Assembly: GCF_004364315.1 (NCBI RefSeq)
Contig: NZ_SOBR01000002.1
Coordinates: forward strand, 310,001 to 374,000
Origin: Chromohalobacter marismortui
GTDB lineage: Bacteria; Pseudomonadota; Gammaproteobacteria; Pseudomonadales; Halomonadaceae
DNA length: 64,000 bases
Reading direction: 5' to 3'
The translations under genes were made by a program, and so were the position numbers. Shown in pieces: positions 27,389 through 35,843 of the stretch; positions within the stretch are counted from its first letter, which is position 1, and each line of letters starts with the position of its first letter. The notes under the pieces are model-generated. The model was not told where the DNA came from and made no database searches. It saw only the letters and a list, made by a program, of their open reading frames with translations.

Positions 27389-28195
27389 ATGACGCACCCC
27401 CTCGCCACCCTCGTCGACCTACTAGGCCTTGAACCCCTGGAGGAAAACCTGTTTCGCGGTCGCAGTCAGGACCTCGGTCTTCCCCAGTTGTTTGGCGGCC
27501 AGGTCCTCGGCCAAGCACTCTCCGCCGCCACCCGCACGGTGGAAGCGACCCGTCGGGCCCATTCGCTGCATGGCTATTTTCTGCGCCCCGGCGATGCCAA
27601 ACGCCCCGTAGTGTATCAGGTCGACCGCGTACGCGACGGCGGCAGTTTCACCACCCGCCGGGTCAGCGCCATCCAGAACGGCAAGACCATCTTCTTCTGC
27701 AGTGCCTCGTTCCAGGGTGAAGAACCCGGCTTCATCCATCAGCGCGTGATGCCCGAACTCGACTCGCCCCAAGCACTGCTCGACGCGGGGGCCGAGGTGC
27801 AACGTTTCGACGGCCACCCCATCGAGTTCCTGCATTTCCCGGATACCACCACTGACATGCCACGCAAACGACTCTGGTTCCGCCTGGCCGGCGAGTTGCC
27901 CAACGACGGCTCATTGCATCGCAACCTGCTCGCCTACAGCTCTGATTTCAACCTGCTGACCACCAGCCTCGTCTCGCACGACACCTTTTTCGGCGATCCT
28001 CGACTGCAGATCGCGAGTCTCGATCATGCCTTATGGTTCCATGACGAGGCGGCCATCAACGACTGGTTACTGTATGACATGGAAAGCCCCTGGGCCGGCG
28101 GAGCTCGCGGATTCGCGCGCGGCAGCGTCTACGACCGACAAGGACGCTTGGTGGCGTCGGTGGCACAGGAAGGGCTGACGCGACTGCGCGACTGA
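27389..28195 (+). CDS. tesB: Acyl-CoA thioesterase II TesB
   Basis: 268 residues, a double hotdog thioesterase hydrolysing medium- and long-chain acyl-CoA. Signatures: LPQLFGGQVLGQAL near 31-44, RRAHSLHGYFLRPGD at 56-69, RDGGSFTTRRVSAIQNGKTIFFC at 82-104 (in parts), and LAYSSDFNLL containing Asp186, equivalent to E. coli Asp204, then SLDHALWFH. The ATG at 27389 has AGGA 8-11 bases upstream; an ATG at 27359 would add ten residues. Likely monocistronic. Confidence 0.95.
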   Translation: MTHPLATLVDLLGLEPLEENLFRGRSQDLGLPQLFGGQVLGQALSAATRTVEATRRAHSLHGYFLRPGDAKRPVVYQVDRVRDGGSFTTRRVSAIQNGKTIFFCSASFQGEEPGFIHQRVMPELDSPQALLDAGAEVQRFDGHPIEFLHFPDTTTDMPRKRLWFRLAGELPNDGSLHRNLLAYSSDFNLLTTSLVSHDTFFGDPRLQIASLDHALWFHDEAAINDWLLYDMESPWAGGARGFARGSVYDRQGRLVASVAQEGLTRLRD

Positions 28196-28267
28196 GCCAC
28201 GCTCAGGAGAGGCGACATGCGCGGGCAGGGACACCCGACACGGATGAGGGCGGAGGCATCAATGAAA

Positions 28268-28291
28268 AGGCGCGGGACATGGCCCGCGCCT
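28268..28291 (-). terminator. Terminator of the alcohol dehydrogenase gene
   Basis: AGGCGCGGG (28268-28276) pairs with CCCGCGCCT (28283-28291) around a six-base loop; on the minus strand the stem is followed by TTTTC. It lies 33 bases past the dehydrogenase stop. It could also help terminate tesB from the other side, though without a T-run. Confidence 0.75.
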
Positions 28292-28324
28292 GACACGATC
28301 ACTGAGTAAGCCGTACTGGACTGC

Positions 28325-29380
28325 TCAGTCGTTCTTCATCGATGCCATGTCGATGACGAAGCGATAACGTACATCGCCTTTCTGCATGCGGTCCCAGGCT
28401 TCGTTGATGTTCTGGATATCGATCATCTCGACATCGCAGGTAATGCCCTTCTCGGCGCAGAAATCCAGCAATTCCTGCGTCTCGGGAATGCCGCCGATCA
28501 ACGAGCCGGCCAGCACCCGGCGCCGGAAGATCAGGTTGGCACCCGCCACGCCAGGCTCCAGGGGCTGCATCTGGCCGACCAGAATATGCGTGCCGTCATA
28601 CTTCAAGGCTTGCAGGTACGGGTTCAGGTCGTGCTCATTGGGCACGGTATCGAGCATGAAGTCGAAGGTTTCGGTGACCGCCGCCATCTGCGCCTCGTCA
28701 GTGGAGACCACCACGTGATCGGCGCCGTTCGACTTGGCCTCTTCCACCTTGCTCTCGGAGCGCGTGAACAGCGTGACCTCGGCGCCCAGCGCCTGGGCCA
28801 GCTTGACGCCCATGTGGCCCAGACCGCCCATGCCGATGACGCCGACCTTATGCCCCGGCTTGACGCCGTAATGCACGAGCGGCGAATAAGTGGTGATACC
28901 AGCGCACAGCAGCGGCGCGGCGGACTTCAGATCGATACCTTCCGGCATGCGCAGCACGAATCGTTCGCTGACCGTGACCCGATCGGAATAGCCGCCCTGA
29001 GTAAGGCTGCCGTCATGGCGATCGGGGCTGCCGTAGGTCATGGTGAAACCTTCGGCACAATACTGCTCCAGGCCATCGCCGCACGCCTGGCAATGACGGC
29101 AGGAATCGACCATGCAGCCCACGCCGACCACGTCACCTGCCTTGAAATTGCTGACCTCGCTGCCGACGGAGGTGACCCGACCGACGATCTCGTGACCGGG
29201 CACGATCGGATACTGCGCCATCCCCCAGTCGTCGCGCGCGAAGTGCAGATCGCTGTGGCATACGCCGCAGTAAAGAATCTCGATGGCGACATCATCCGGG
29301 CGCGGTTCACGGCGCTCGAAGGCAAACGGCTCGAGTGCCGACTCCGCAGAGTGCATGGCATAGCCCGTCGCTTGTGGCAT
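28325..29380 (-). CDS. Zinc-dependent NADP(H)-type alcohol/aldehyde dehydrogenase (YahK/CAD-like)
   Basis: 351 residues, medium-chain dehydrogenase of the cinnamyl-alcohol dehydrogenase group. The catalytic zinc region is CGVCHSDLHFARDDWG and GHEIVGRV; structural zinc cysteines are Cys94, 97, 100 and 108 (CRHCQACGDGLEQYC). The nucleotide fold is VGVIGMGGLGHMGVKLAQALG, with FTRSESK after the second strand suggesting NADP(H). E. coli YahK-like enzymes reduce broad aldehydes. AAAGGA precedes the ATG at 29380. Divergent from an AraC regulator, an arrangement like yqhD/yqhC, so aldehyde detoxification is a reasonable guess. Confidence 0.9.
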   Translation of the reverse strand: MPQATGYAMHSAESALEPFAFERREPRPDDVAIEILYCGVCHSDLHFARDDWGMAQYPIVPGHEIVGRVTSVGSEVSNFKAGDVVGVGCMVDSCRHCQACGDGLEQYCAEGFTMTYGSPDRHDGSLTQGGYSDRVTVSERFVLRMPEGIDLKSAAPLLCAGITTYSPLVHYGVKPGHKVGVIGMGGLGHMGVKLAQALGAEVTLFTRSESKVEEAKSNGADHVVVSTDEAQMAAVTETFDFMLDTVPNEHDLNPYLQALKYDGTHILVGQMQPLEPGVAGANLIFRRRVLAGSLIGGIPETQELLDFCAEKGITCDVEMIDIQNINEAWDRMQKGDVRYRFVIDMASMKND

Positions 29381-29621
29381 AGCGAATATCCTTTCAATGG
29401 TGAGTGCAATCGCGTAACGGCTCGGCGTCATGTACGAGCGATCACCGAGCCTCGATCACGAACGCCGACAGTGTGGGCATGACAGGCCGTCTCGACCATG
29501 CCCGATTCTATGCAATGTTTGCCAGATACTGCTCGCCACCCACACGATAATCATGCCAGACGGCAAATTTCATGCACGATGTTATCCTATGACGGCGTTC
29601 GCTATCGCCGAGGAGACGCCG

Positions 29622-30551
29622 ATGACCCTGCTACACCCGCCCCCCCCGAGCCCCACGCATGCTGCCGTCGAGCATACGCTGGAAGAACGTCTCGCAGCAC
29701 GCCTGGCGCCGCTGGCGACCCAGGAAGGCTTCGCCGCCACTTCCCTGCCCGGCGTACAGCTGATCACTTCGCACTGCGGGCACGCGCGCACACCGCTGAT
29801 GTACGAACCGAGCCTGGTGATCATCGTGCAAGGCAACAAGACCGGCTACCTCGAGGATCGCATCATCCACTACGGTGCCGGCCACTATCTGATTCAGGCC
29901 ATGCCGCTGCCCTTCGAATGCGAGACCCATGCCAGCGATACGGCGCCCTTGTTGGGGCTTTCGGTGAGTCTCGACATGGCCATGCTCGGCGAGATGGTCA
30001 GGCGCCTGCCCTCGACGCCTCCCACGCGCATGCCCGCCCCCATGGCCGCCGTCGACATGGACGCGGACATGGGCGATAGCGTCATGCGGCTGATCGACTG
30101 CCTGCACGATCACGAACAAGCCGCAGCGCTGGGCGACGGCCGCATCCGCGAGGTGCTGTTCGCCGCACTGCGCGGTCCCCAGGGCGCCTCACTGCGCCAG
30201 CTGGTGGCCCATCACGGTCAATATTCCCGCATCGCCGAGGCGCTGACTTTCCTGCATCAGCAATATACCCAGCCCTTGAACGTGGAAAGCCTCGCCCAGC
30301 GCGTCAACATGAGCGCCTCGCACTTTCACCATCACTTCAAGCGCACGACGCAACTCGCACCAATGCAGTATCTCAAGCGCTTGCGGCTACTCAAGGCACG
30401 CCTGCTGCTCACCCAGCAAGGCTACCAGGTGGCGCAGGCGGGCAGCCAGGTCGGCTATCAGAGCGCCTCGCAGTTCAGTCGCGATTACAAACGCTATTTC
30501 GGGCAAAGTCCCCTGGATGATCGTCAGTCCCGGATTAGCCACTTGCCATGA
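29622..30551 (+). CDS. AraC-family regulator with AraC_N domain, next to aldehyde reductase-type gene
   Basis: 309 residues. The N-terminal half is an AraC_N cupin-like sensor (PGVQLITSHCGHARTPLMYEPSLVIIVQGNK, YGAGHYLIQAMPLPFECET in parts). The C-terminal half has two HTH motifs (VESLAQRVNMSASHFHHHFKR; YQVAQAGSQVGYQSASQFSRDYKRYFG). The protein type equals E. coli YqhC. GAGGAG at 29609-29614 selects the ATG at 29622. The 240-base gap to the divergent dehydrogenase gene would hold both promoters; I could not define the operator. Confidence 0.9.
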   Translation: MTLLHPPPPSPTHAAVEHTLEERLAARLAPLATQEGFAATSLPGVQLITSHCGHARTPLMYEPSLVIIVQGNKTGYLEDRIIHYGAGHYLIQAMPLPFECETHASDTAPLLGLSVSLDMAMLGEMVRRLPSTPPTRMPAPMAAVDMDADMGDSVMRLIDCLHDHEQAAALGDGRIREVLFAALRGPQGASLRQLVAHHGQYSRIAEALTFLHQQYTQPLNVESLAQRVNMSASHFHHHFKRTTQLAPMQYLKRLRLLKARLLLTQQGYQVAQAGSQVGYQSASQFSRDYKRYFGQSPLDDRQSRISHLP

Positions 30552-30664
30552 ACTCGGTGTGAAATACACTGAAGTTGCGGCCCCGACATGCCGATAACAT
30601 TCCCATCACCATCAGATTGGCGAATGGATGGCATTCAGGCACGACATGGCAAGGAAAGCACGAC

Positions 30665-33151
30665 ATGGCCCTATTTCTGACATCGCAAGGCCTGCCAGAC
30701 GCCATTCAGGGAGAGTGGGACGTCAAACTCATTGCCTTGTCTTGTCTCGTGGCCTGGGTGGCGGCAGGCCTGGGCCTGCTCATCGGCGACCGCATGCAGG
30801 AAGCCAACGGCAATTGGCGACGCCAGGGTTGGCTGCTGGCCGGTGCCGGCATGATGGGACTCGGCGTATGGAGCATGCATTTCACCGGCATGCTGGCCCT
30901 GCGCCTGCCGCTGCCCATGCAGTACGATGTGGGCCTGACACTGCTATCCCTCTTGCCTGCCATGCTCGGCAGCGGCTATGCCCTGCGGATCATGGCGATG
31001 CCCCGGCCCCACCTGAGCTATTCCCTGGTCGGCGGCATCGTGCTCGGCATGGGTATCGGCATCATGCACTACCTGGGCATGGAAGCCATGCGCATGCCCG
31101 TCGCCGTACGCTATGACGCGACCCTTTTCTTCATATCGCTCGGCGTTGCGCTGGTACTCGGCATGGTGGCCATGCTGGCCCATCGCTACTGCGTTCGTCA
31201 TCGACGCCTGGCACACCTCGACCGCCGACTGTTCGGGGTCGCCGCCTGTATCTCGCTGGCCATCAGCGGCATGCACTATACCGCCATGTCGGCCACCTAT
31301 TATCTGCCCACGGCGACGCCCGTGCCTCAACAAGCGGTGGCGCCTGCCTCCTGGCTGGGTGTCAGCGTCAGCGGTATCGTCACCTTCCTGTTGATGATTG
31401 CCGGCCTCTGGGTATTCATCGCTCGGCGTCTGCAGCGCCATCAGCGCCAATCCGTCATGTCGCGCGAGCAACTCATGGAGGTGATCGCCGCCATCAACGA
31501 CGCTTTCTTACTCTTCGATGACCAAGGCCGGATCGTGCTCAGCAACCGTACGTTCTCGACGCTGACCGGCTATACCCCCGCCGAAATCCACAACCAGCCT
31601 TTATCGATTCTCGAATACTCACATGAAAGCGCTCAGGCGCACCGAGACATCCAACGTTTCGTCGCCCAGCATGGCCAATGGCAAGGCGAGATCGAGGCGC
31701 GACGCAAGAACGGCGAGGCATTTCCTGTACGCGTCAGCGTCAATCGCGTCGATTACAGCCACGGCAACGCCCATCACTTCGTCGCCACGCTTCATGACCT
31801 GAGCGCCCACCGTGAAGCGGAAGCGAAGATTCATCGCCTCGCCCATCACGACCCCTTGACCGATCTGCCCAACCGCCAGACGCTTCATAGGCGCCTTGGC
31901 GCCATGCAGGCAAGATGTCACACGCGGGGACAGAGCGGCGCGTTGATCATGCTCGATATCGACAACTTCAAGGCGCTCAACGACTCACGAGGCAATGCCG
32001 CCGGCGATATGCTGCTGCGCCATGTGACACGACGCCTCGCGCGTTTCGCTCTCCACGAACACGACCTGGCACGCCTGGGCGGCAACGAATTCGCCCTGGT
32101 GGTGACCGACTTGCCATCCGACCGCGACGCCGCCACCGTCGAGTTGCAACACCGCTTGTCCACCGTGCAACAAGCCGTCGGTGGCGTGTACGATCTCGAC
32201 GGCTTTTCGCACACCACGACGCACAGCCTGGGCGGTGTTTGGTTCCACGCCGAGGACATCGCCACGGAGGAGCTCGTCAAGCGTGCCAGCCTGGCGCTTT
32301 CGCGGGCCAAGCAGGACGGGGGCAACGCGTGTCACGTCTTCCATCCTGAGCTGGAAGCCGCCCTGCATGACCGCGTATGGTTGGAAGCCGAGCTGCGCAA
32401 GGGCCTTCAAGACGCTCAGATGCGCTTGCTCTACCAACCCCAGGTCGATGCCGAGGGCACGATCATCGGGGCCGAAGCATTGATCCGCTGGCAGCATCCT
32501 GAACGCGGCATGATATCGCCGGGCGCTTTCATTCCCCTTGCCGAGGAAACCGGACTGATCGTGCCCATGGGGCATTGGGTACTGGCCGAGGCGTGCGAAC
32601 GGCTCGCCCGCTGGGCCACCGACCCGGCGCTGGCTCACCTGCAGCTATCCGTCAACGTCAGCGTGCACCAATTCCAGCAACACGACTTCGTCGCCCAGGT
32701 ACTGGCCGCACTCGCCGACTATCAGGCACCGCCCGAGCGGTTGACCCTGGAACTGACCGAGAGCCTGCTACTCGCCAATGTCGAGAGCGTCATCGAGAAG
32801 ATGATGCAGCTCAAGCATCATGGCGTCAGTTTTTCCCTGGATGACTTCGGCACCGGCTATTCGTCGCTGGCCTATCTCAAACGCCTGCCCTTCAACGCCC
32901 TGAAGATCGATATTTCGTTCGTCCGCGACGTCCTCGTCGACGCCAACGACGCCGCCATCGTCAAGACCATTATCGCGCTGGCCGACAGCTTGCAACTCAA
33001 GACCGTGGCCGAAGGCGTGGAAACCCTGACCCAACGCGATTTCCTCGCGCGGCTCGGGTGTCATCATTACCAAGGCTATTACTACGGACGTCCCGGCCCC
33101 GCCGAGGACTTCGAGGCGCTCATCACCCCCTCCTACGCACCCTATGCCTAG
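30665..33151 (+). CDS. MHYT-PAS-GGDEF-EAL membrane protein, probable c-di-GMP phosphodiesterase
   Basis: 828 residues. Residues 20-255 contain seven hydrophobic helices with MHYT motifs (MHF at 71, MHY at 134 and 203), a proposed copper/gas-sensing domain. A PAS domain follows (about 265-380, FLLFDDQGRIVLSNRTFSTLTGYTP), then a GGDEF domain (about 385-560) with GGNEF at 472-476 instead of GGDEF, so cyclase activity is doubtful. The EAL domain (about 570-828) keeps EALIRW, NVSVHQFQ, ELTES, DDFGTGYSSLAYLKRLP, KID and EGVET, so hydrolysis of c-di-GMP is expected. AAGGAA precedes the ATG at 30665. A probable signalling protein for motility or biofilm. Confidence 0.93.
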   Translation: MALFLTSQGLPDAIQGEWDVKLIALSCLVAWVAAGLGLLIGDRMQEANGNWRRQGWLLAGAGMMGLGVWSMHFTGMLALRLPLPMQYDVGLTLLSLLPAMLGSGYALRIMAMPRPHLSYSLVGGIVLGMGIGIMHYLGMEAMRMPVAVRYDATLFFISLGVALVLGMVAMLAHRYCVRHRRLAHLDRRLFGVAACISLAISGMHYTAMSATYYLPTATPVPQQAVAPASWLGVSVSGIVTFLLMIAGLWVFIARRLQRHQRQSVMSREQLMEVIAAINDAFLLFDDQGRIVLSNRTFSTLTGYTPAEIHNQPLSILEYSHESAQAHRDIQRFVAQHGQWQGEIEARRKNGEAFPVRVSVNRVDYSHGNAHHFVATLHDLSAHREAEAKIHRLAHHDPLTDLPNRQTLHRRLGAMQARCHTRGQSGALIMLDIDNFKALNDSRGNAAGDMLLRHVTRRLARFALHEHDLARLGGNEFALVVTDLPSDRDAATVELQHRLSTVQQAVGGVYDLDGFSHTTTHSLGGVWFHAEDIATEELVKRASLALSRAKQDGGNACHVFHPELEAALHDRVWLEAELRKGLQDAQMRLLYQPQVDAEGTIIGAEALIRWQHPERGMISPGAFIPLAEETGLIVPMGHWVLAEACERLARWATDPALAHLQLSVNVSVHQFQQHDFVAQVLAALADYQAPPERLTLELTESLLLANVESVIEKMMQLKHHGVSFSLDDFGTGYSSLAYLKRLPFNALKIDISFVRDVLVDANDAAIVKTIIALADSLQLKTVAEGVETLTQRDFLARLGCHHYQGYYYGRPGPAEDFEALITPSYAPYA

Positions 33152-33154
33152 CGC

Positions 33155-33178
33155 AGGTCACTCAGGTCACTCAGGTCA
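33155..33178. repeat. 9-bp tandem repeat over the permease stop codon
   Basis: AGGTCACTC is repeated at 33155-33163 and 33164-33172 with a partial third unit to 33178. Read on the minus strand, each unit puts another in-frame TGA behind the TauE-family permease gene. It lies just after the EAL gene stop at 33151. Confidence 0.6.
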
Positions 33179-33908
33179 GCCCCATCATGCCACGCACGGC
33201 GTAGTATCCGCCCACCAGAGTGACCAGCCAGCGCGTCCAGCCGCGAAAGCTCGCATCCGTCAAGCGTCGCAGGATGGCATTCCCGGCGCGAGTCCCCAGG
33301 AAACTCAACGGAATCGCCAACGCTATCCAGCCCCACTGCCCGCGCTCCAATGCCAGTACCGCCTGGAAATAAAACACGACCTTGATGGTATGCGCGATGA
33401 CTTGAATCGCCGCCTTGGAGGCCACCACCGTGCGCCTGTCGAGCCGCGTGCGCACGAAGCCGATATCGATGGTCGGCCCCGACACGCCGGCGGCGATCGT
33501 CAGGCCGCCGGCGACCAGCCCGCACAGGATGGCATCGACGGGCCGCGAGACATCGAACCGGAACCAGCGACGCGGCAACCACACCAGAATCGGCATGACC
33601 CCGATCAAAAGCAGCACGACATTCTCGCTGGGAGTATAACGAACGCTTGCCAGCAGCAGCGCCGCCATGATCACGCCCAGCACGATCCACGCCACGATGC
33701 GCCAATCGATGTAATGCCGCGATAGCCAGGCCCGCGAAGCGTTGGCGCCCATCTGGATGATGCCGTGCACGGCGATGGCCGTCGTGGCCGGCATCCAGGC
33801 CAGCAGAAAGCCCATCAGGATCAAGCCGCCTGCCATGCCGAAGACGCCGGACAATGCCGAGGCAAAGAACACCACGCCGAGCAGCATCAGAGAAAGAACA
33901 AACGTCAT
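33171..33908 (-). CDS. TSUP family (TauE/SafE) membrane permease
   Basis: 245 residues with about seven to eight hydrophobic helices. The TauE/SafE type is suggested by FFASALSGVFGMAGGLILMGFLL, MGANASRAWLSRHYIDWR, LVAGGLTIAAGVSGPTIDIGFV and KAAIQVIAHTIKVVFYFQAVLAL. The family exports sulfite, sulfoacetate, taurine-related or other organic anions; the cargo here is unknown. Convergent with the EAL gene and with a 58-base gap to deoR, which reads the same way from upstream, so readthrough from deoR is possible. Confidence 0.85.
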   Translation of the reverse strand: MTFVLSLMLLGVVFFASALSGVFGMAGGLILMGFLLAWMPATTAIAVHGIIQMGANASRAWLSRHYIDWRIVAWIVLGVIMAALLLASVRYTPSENVVLLLIGVMPILVWLPRRWFRFDVSRPVDAILCGLVAGGLTIAAGVSGPTIDIGFVRTRLDRRTVVASKAAIQVIAHTIKVVFYFQAVLALERGQWGWIALAIPLSFLGTRAGNAILRRLTDASFRGWTRWLVTLVGGYYAVRGMMGLT

Positions 33909-33966
33909 CGCCGCCCCGAATCGCCCCGTAACGGCTGTTCATCAGCCCACATGCGCACGCCTCGCC

Positions 33967-34752
33967 TCACACCACCTTGAGCGTCGGCCAAGCGTGCCCC
34001 GGCCGCGCCATCAAGGTATCACGCAGCGCCTCGCCCGCCGCACCGCTGGTCAGCATCACATCAAAGGCTTCGAGATCGGCGAAAAACGCCGGCCGCACCC
34101 GGTCGAGCTTGCTCTCGTCGGCGACGAGGATGCATAGCACGGCAGCCTCCAGCGCTACCTGCTTGGGCACCACCTCATGGAAGTGAAAGCAGCTCACGCC
34201 CTTGTCGACGTGGACGCCGGCGGCGGAAATGAACGCCTTGTTGATACCCAGGCGACGAATCGCGGTGATCAGCTCCTCACCACCGAAGGATTGCGACACC
34301 GGATAATAGAGACCGCCCAGCAACACCAGCCGCACGTGAGGCAAGGCGAGTTGCTCGATGGCGTTGGCGACATTGAGAGCATAGGTCACCACCGTCAGCG
34401 GCAGCTCGGGGTCGAGCTGGGCGAACAGCGGAATCAGCGTCGTGCCGCAGTCCACGAAGATCGTGTCATCGGCCTCGACCATGCGCGCCGCCTCGTCGCA
34501 CATGCGCTGCTTGGCCTGGGCGAAACTGTCCTGCTGGGCAGCGAAATCATAGCCGGTGGATACCTGCGGATGCTCGGCCAGCAGCAAGCGCCCGCCCAGC
34601 GAGACGATGGTGTCCTGGCTGGCGGCGATGTCACGGCGTATGGTCATCTCCGACACTTGGCAGCGTTGAGCGGCCTCGGCGATCGGCAGCATGCCTTCTG
34701 CACGCAGGGTGTCCTGCAGCCATTGAAGGCGTGCCGCACTGCGGCTGTTCAT
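33967..34752 (-). CDS. deoR: Deoxyribonucleoside operon repressor DeoR
   Basis: 261 residues. An N-terminal DeoR-type HTH (RLQWLQDTLRAEGMLPIAEAAQRCQVSEMTIRRDIA) precedes the sugar-phosphate sensor domain (IFVDCGTTLIPLF, VVTYALNVANAI, VRLVLLGGLYY, KAFISAAGVHVDKGVSCFHFHE, LVADESKLDRVRPA). It is like E. coli DeoR, whose inducer is deoxyribose-5-phosphate. GGGAGA lies 6 bases before the ATG at 34752. Divergent from the deo operon with a matching operator in between, which supports the specific name over other DeoR-family members. Confidence 0.92.
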   Translation of the reverse strand: MNSRSAARLQWLQDTLRAEGMLPIAEAAQRCQVSEMTIRRDIAASQDTIVSLGGRLLLAEHPQVSTGYDFAAQQDSFAQAKQRMCDEAARMVEADDTIFVDCGTTLIPLFAQLDPELPLTVVTYALNVANAIEQLALPHVRLVLLGGLYYPVSQSFGGEELITAIRRLGINKAFISAAGVHVDKGVSCFHFHEVVPKQVALEAAVLCILVADESKLDRVRPAFFADLEAFDVMLTSGAAGEALRDTLMARPGHAWPTLKVV

Positions 34753-34835
34753 GTCACATCTCCCTCGGCACGCCGGTCGACGAGCATCACTCGCCATTCC
34801 CCGGCACATTTTTGTTAGCTTAGGCACAAAATTTC

Positions 34836-34851
34836 TGTTAAAAAAATAACA
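34836..34851. promoter_or_regulatory. Putative DeoR operator
   Basis: TGTTA-AAAAAA-TAACA has the same arms and spacing as the E. coli DeoR palindrome (TGTTA-N6-TAACA). A further half-like TGTTAG occurs at 34813-34818, 23 bases from the first. Both lie in the AT-rich gap between deoR and deoC, so one regulator could control both directions. Confidence 0.75.
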
Positions 34852-34995
34852 AAAGTATCCCAACAATAAAGACAAGGACATTACCATGCCAGCGTCTTCT
34901 TGCGCGCCGTCCGGCTCAACGGGCGGCAGTACGACCGACTCATCGCTCCATGCCCCGGCCGCGACCGGACGCATGCCACTCGGGGACTCACGCCC

Positions 34996-35769
34996 ATGAC
35001 CGATCTCAAGCCCATCGCCCGTCAGGCCTTGGCCCTGATGGATCTCACCTCACTCAACGACGATGACGACAGCGCCCGTATACAGGCGCTATGCCGCCGT
35101 GCCGACACGCCCGTCGGCCATCCCGCCGCGCTGTGCCTGTATCCAGCCTTCATCGAGGACGCCCAGCGCGAACTCGACGCCCTCGGTCTGATCCAGCGCG
35201 TGCGCATCGCCACGGTGACCAACTTCCCCGACGGCGCGCCCAACGCCGAGCGTGCCGCGCGCGAGACACGCCTCGCCGTGGCCGCCGGCGCCGACGAAGT
35301 CGACGTGGTCTTCCCCTACCGGGCACTGCTCGACGGCGCGCCCGATGTCGGCCGCTTGCTCGTCGAGGCTTGCCGCGAGGCCTGTGGTGGCGCGACCTTG
35401 AAGGTCATCCTGGAAACCGGTGAACTTCAGGATCCCACGCTGATTCGTCAGGCGGCCGAGATCGCCATCGCCGCTGGCGCCGACTTCATCAAGACCTCCA
35501 CCGGCAAGGTGGCCGTCAACGCCACCCTCGAGGCCGCCGAGATCATGCTCGAGACGATTCGCGACAGCGGCCGCGACGTCGGCTTCAAGGCCGCCGGCGG
35601 CATTCGCACGAGCGAGGATGCCAAGGCCTATCTCGAGCTGGCCGCACGGATCATGGGCGAGGCATGGATCAGCCCCGCGCACTTCCGCTTCGGCGCCTCG
35701 GGGCTGCTCGATGCCCTGCTCGCCACGCTGGAAGTCGGCGAGACCAAGGCGCCCCAAGAGGGTTACTGA
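34996..35769 (+). CDS. deoC: Deoxyribose-phosphate aldolase DeoC
   Basis: 257 residues. Splits deoxyribose-5-phosphate to acetaldehyde and glyceraldehyde-3-phosphate. Highly like E. coli Deo[50 protein letters not shown], and the Schiff-base lysine Lys166 in [17 protein letters not shown], with the second active lysine Lys198 in [16 protein letters not shown] start at [10 protein letters not shown] by homology; GGGGA is about 10 bases upstream. First gene of deoC-deoA-deoB-deoD-cdd. Confidence 0.96.
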   Translation: MTDLKPIARQALALMDLTSLNDDDDSARIQALCRRADTPVGHPAALCLYPAFIEDAQRELDALGLIQRVRIATVTNFPDGAPNAERAARETRLAVAAGADEVDVVFPYRALLDGAPDVGRLLVEACREACGGATLKVILETGELQDPTLIRQAAEIAIAAGADFIKTSTGKVAVNATLEAAEIMLETIRDSGRDVGFKAAGGIRTSEDAKAYLELAARIMGEAWISPAHFRFGASGLLDALLATLEVGETKAPQEGY

Positions 35770-35843
35770 GCGCTCACCGGCCGCTATCGACATTCAACGG
35801 CAGACATCGACAAGCAACGACAAACAACAACACGGTTATCGTC

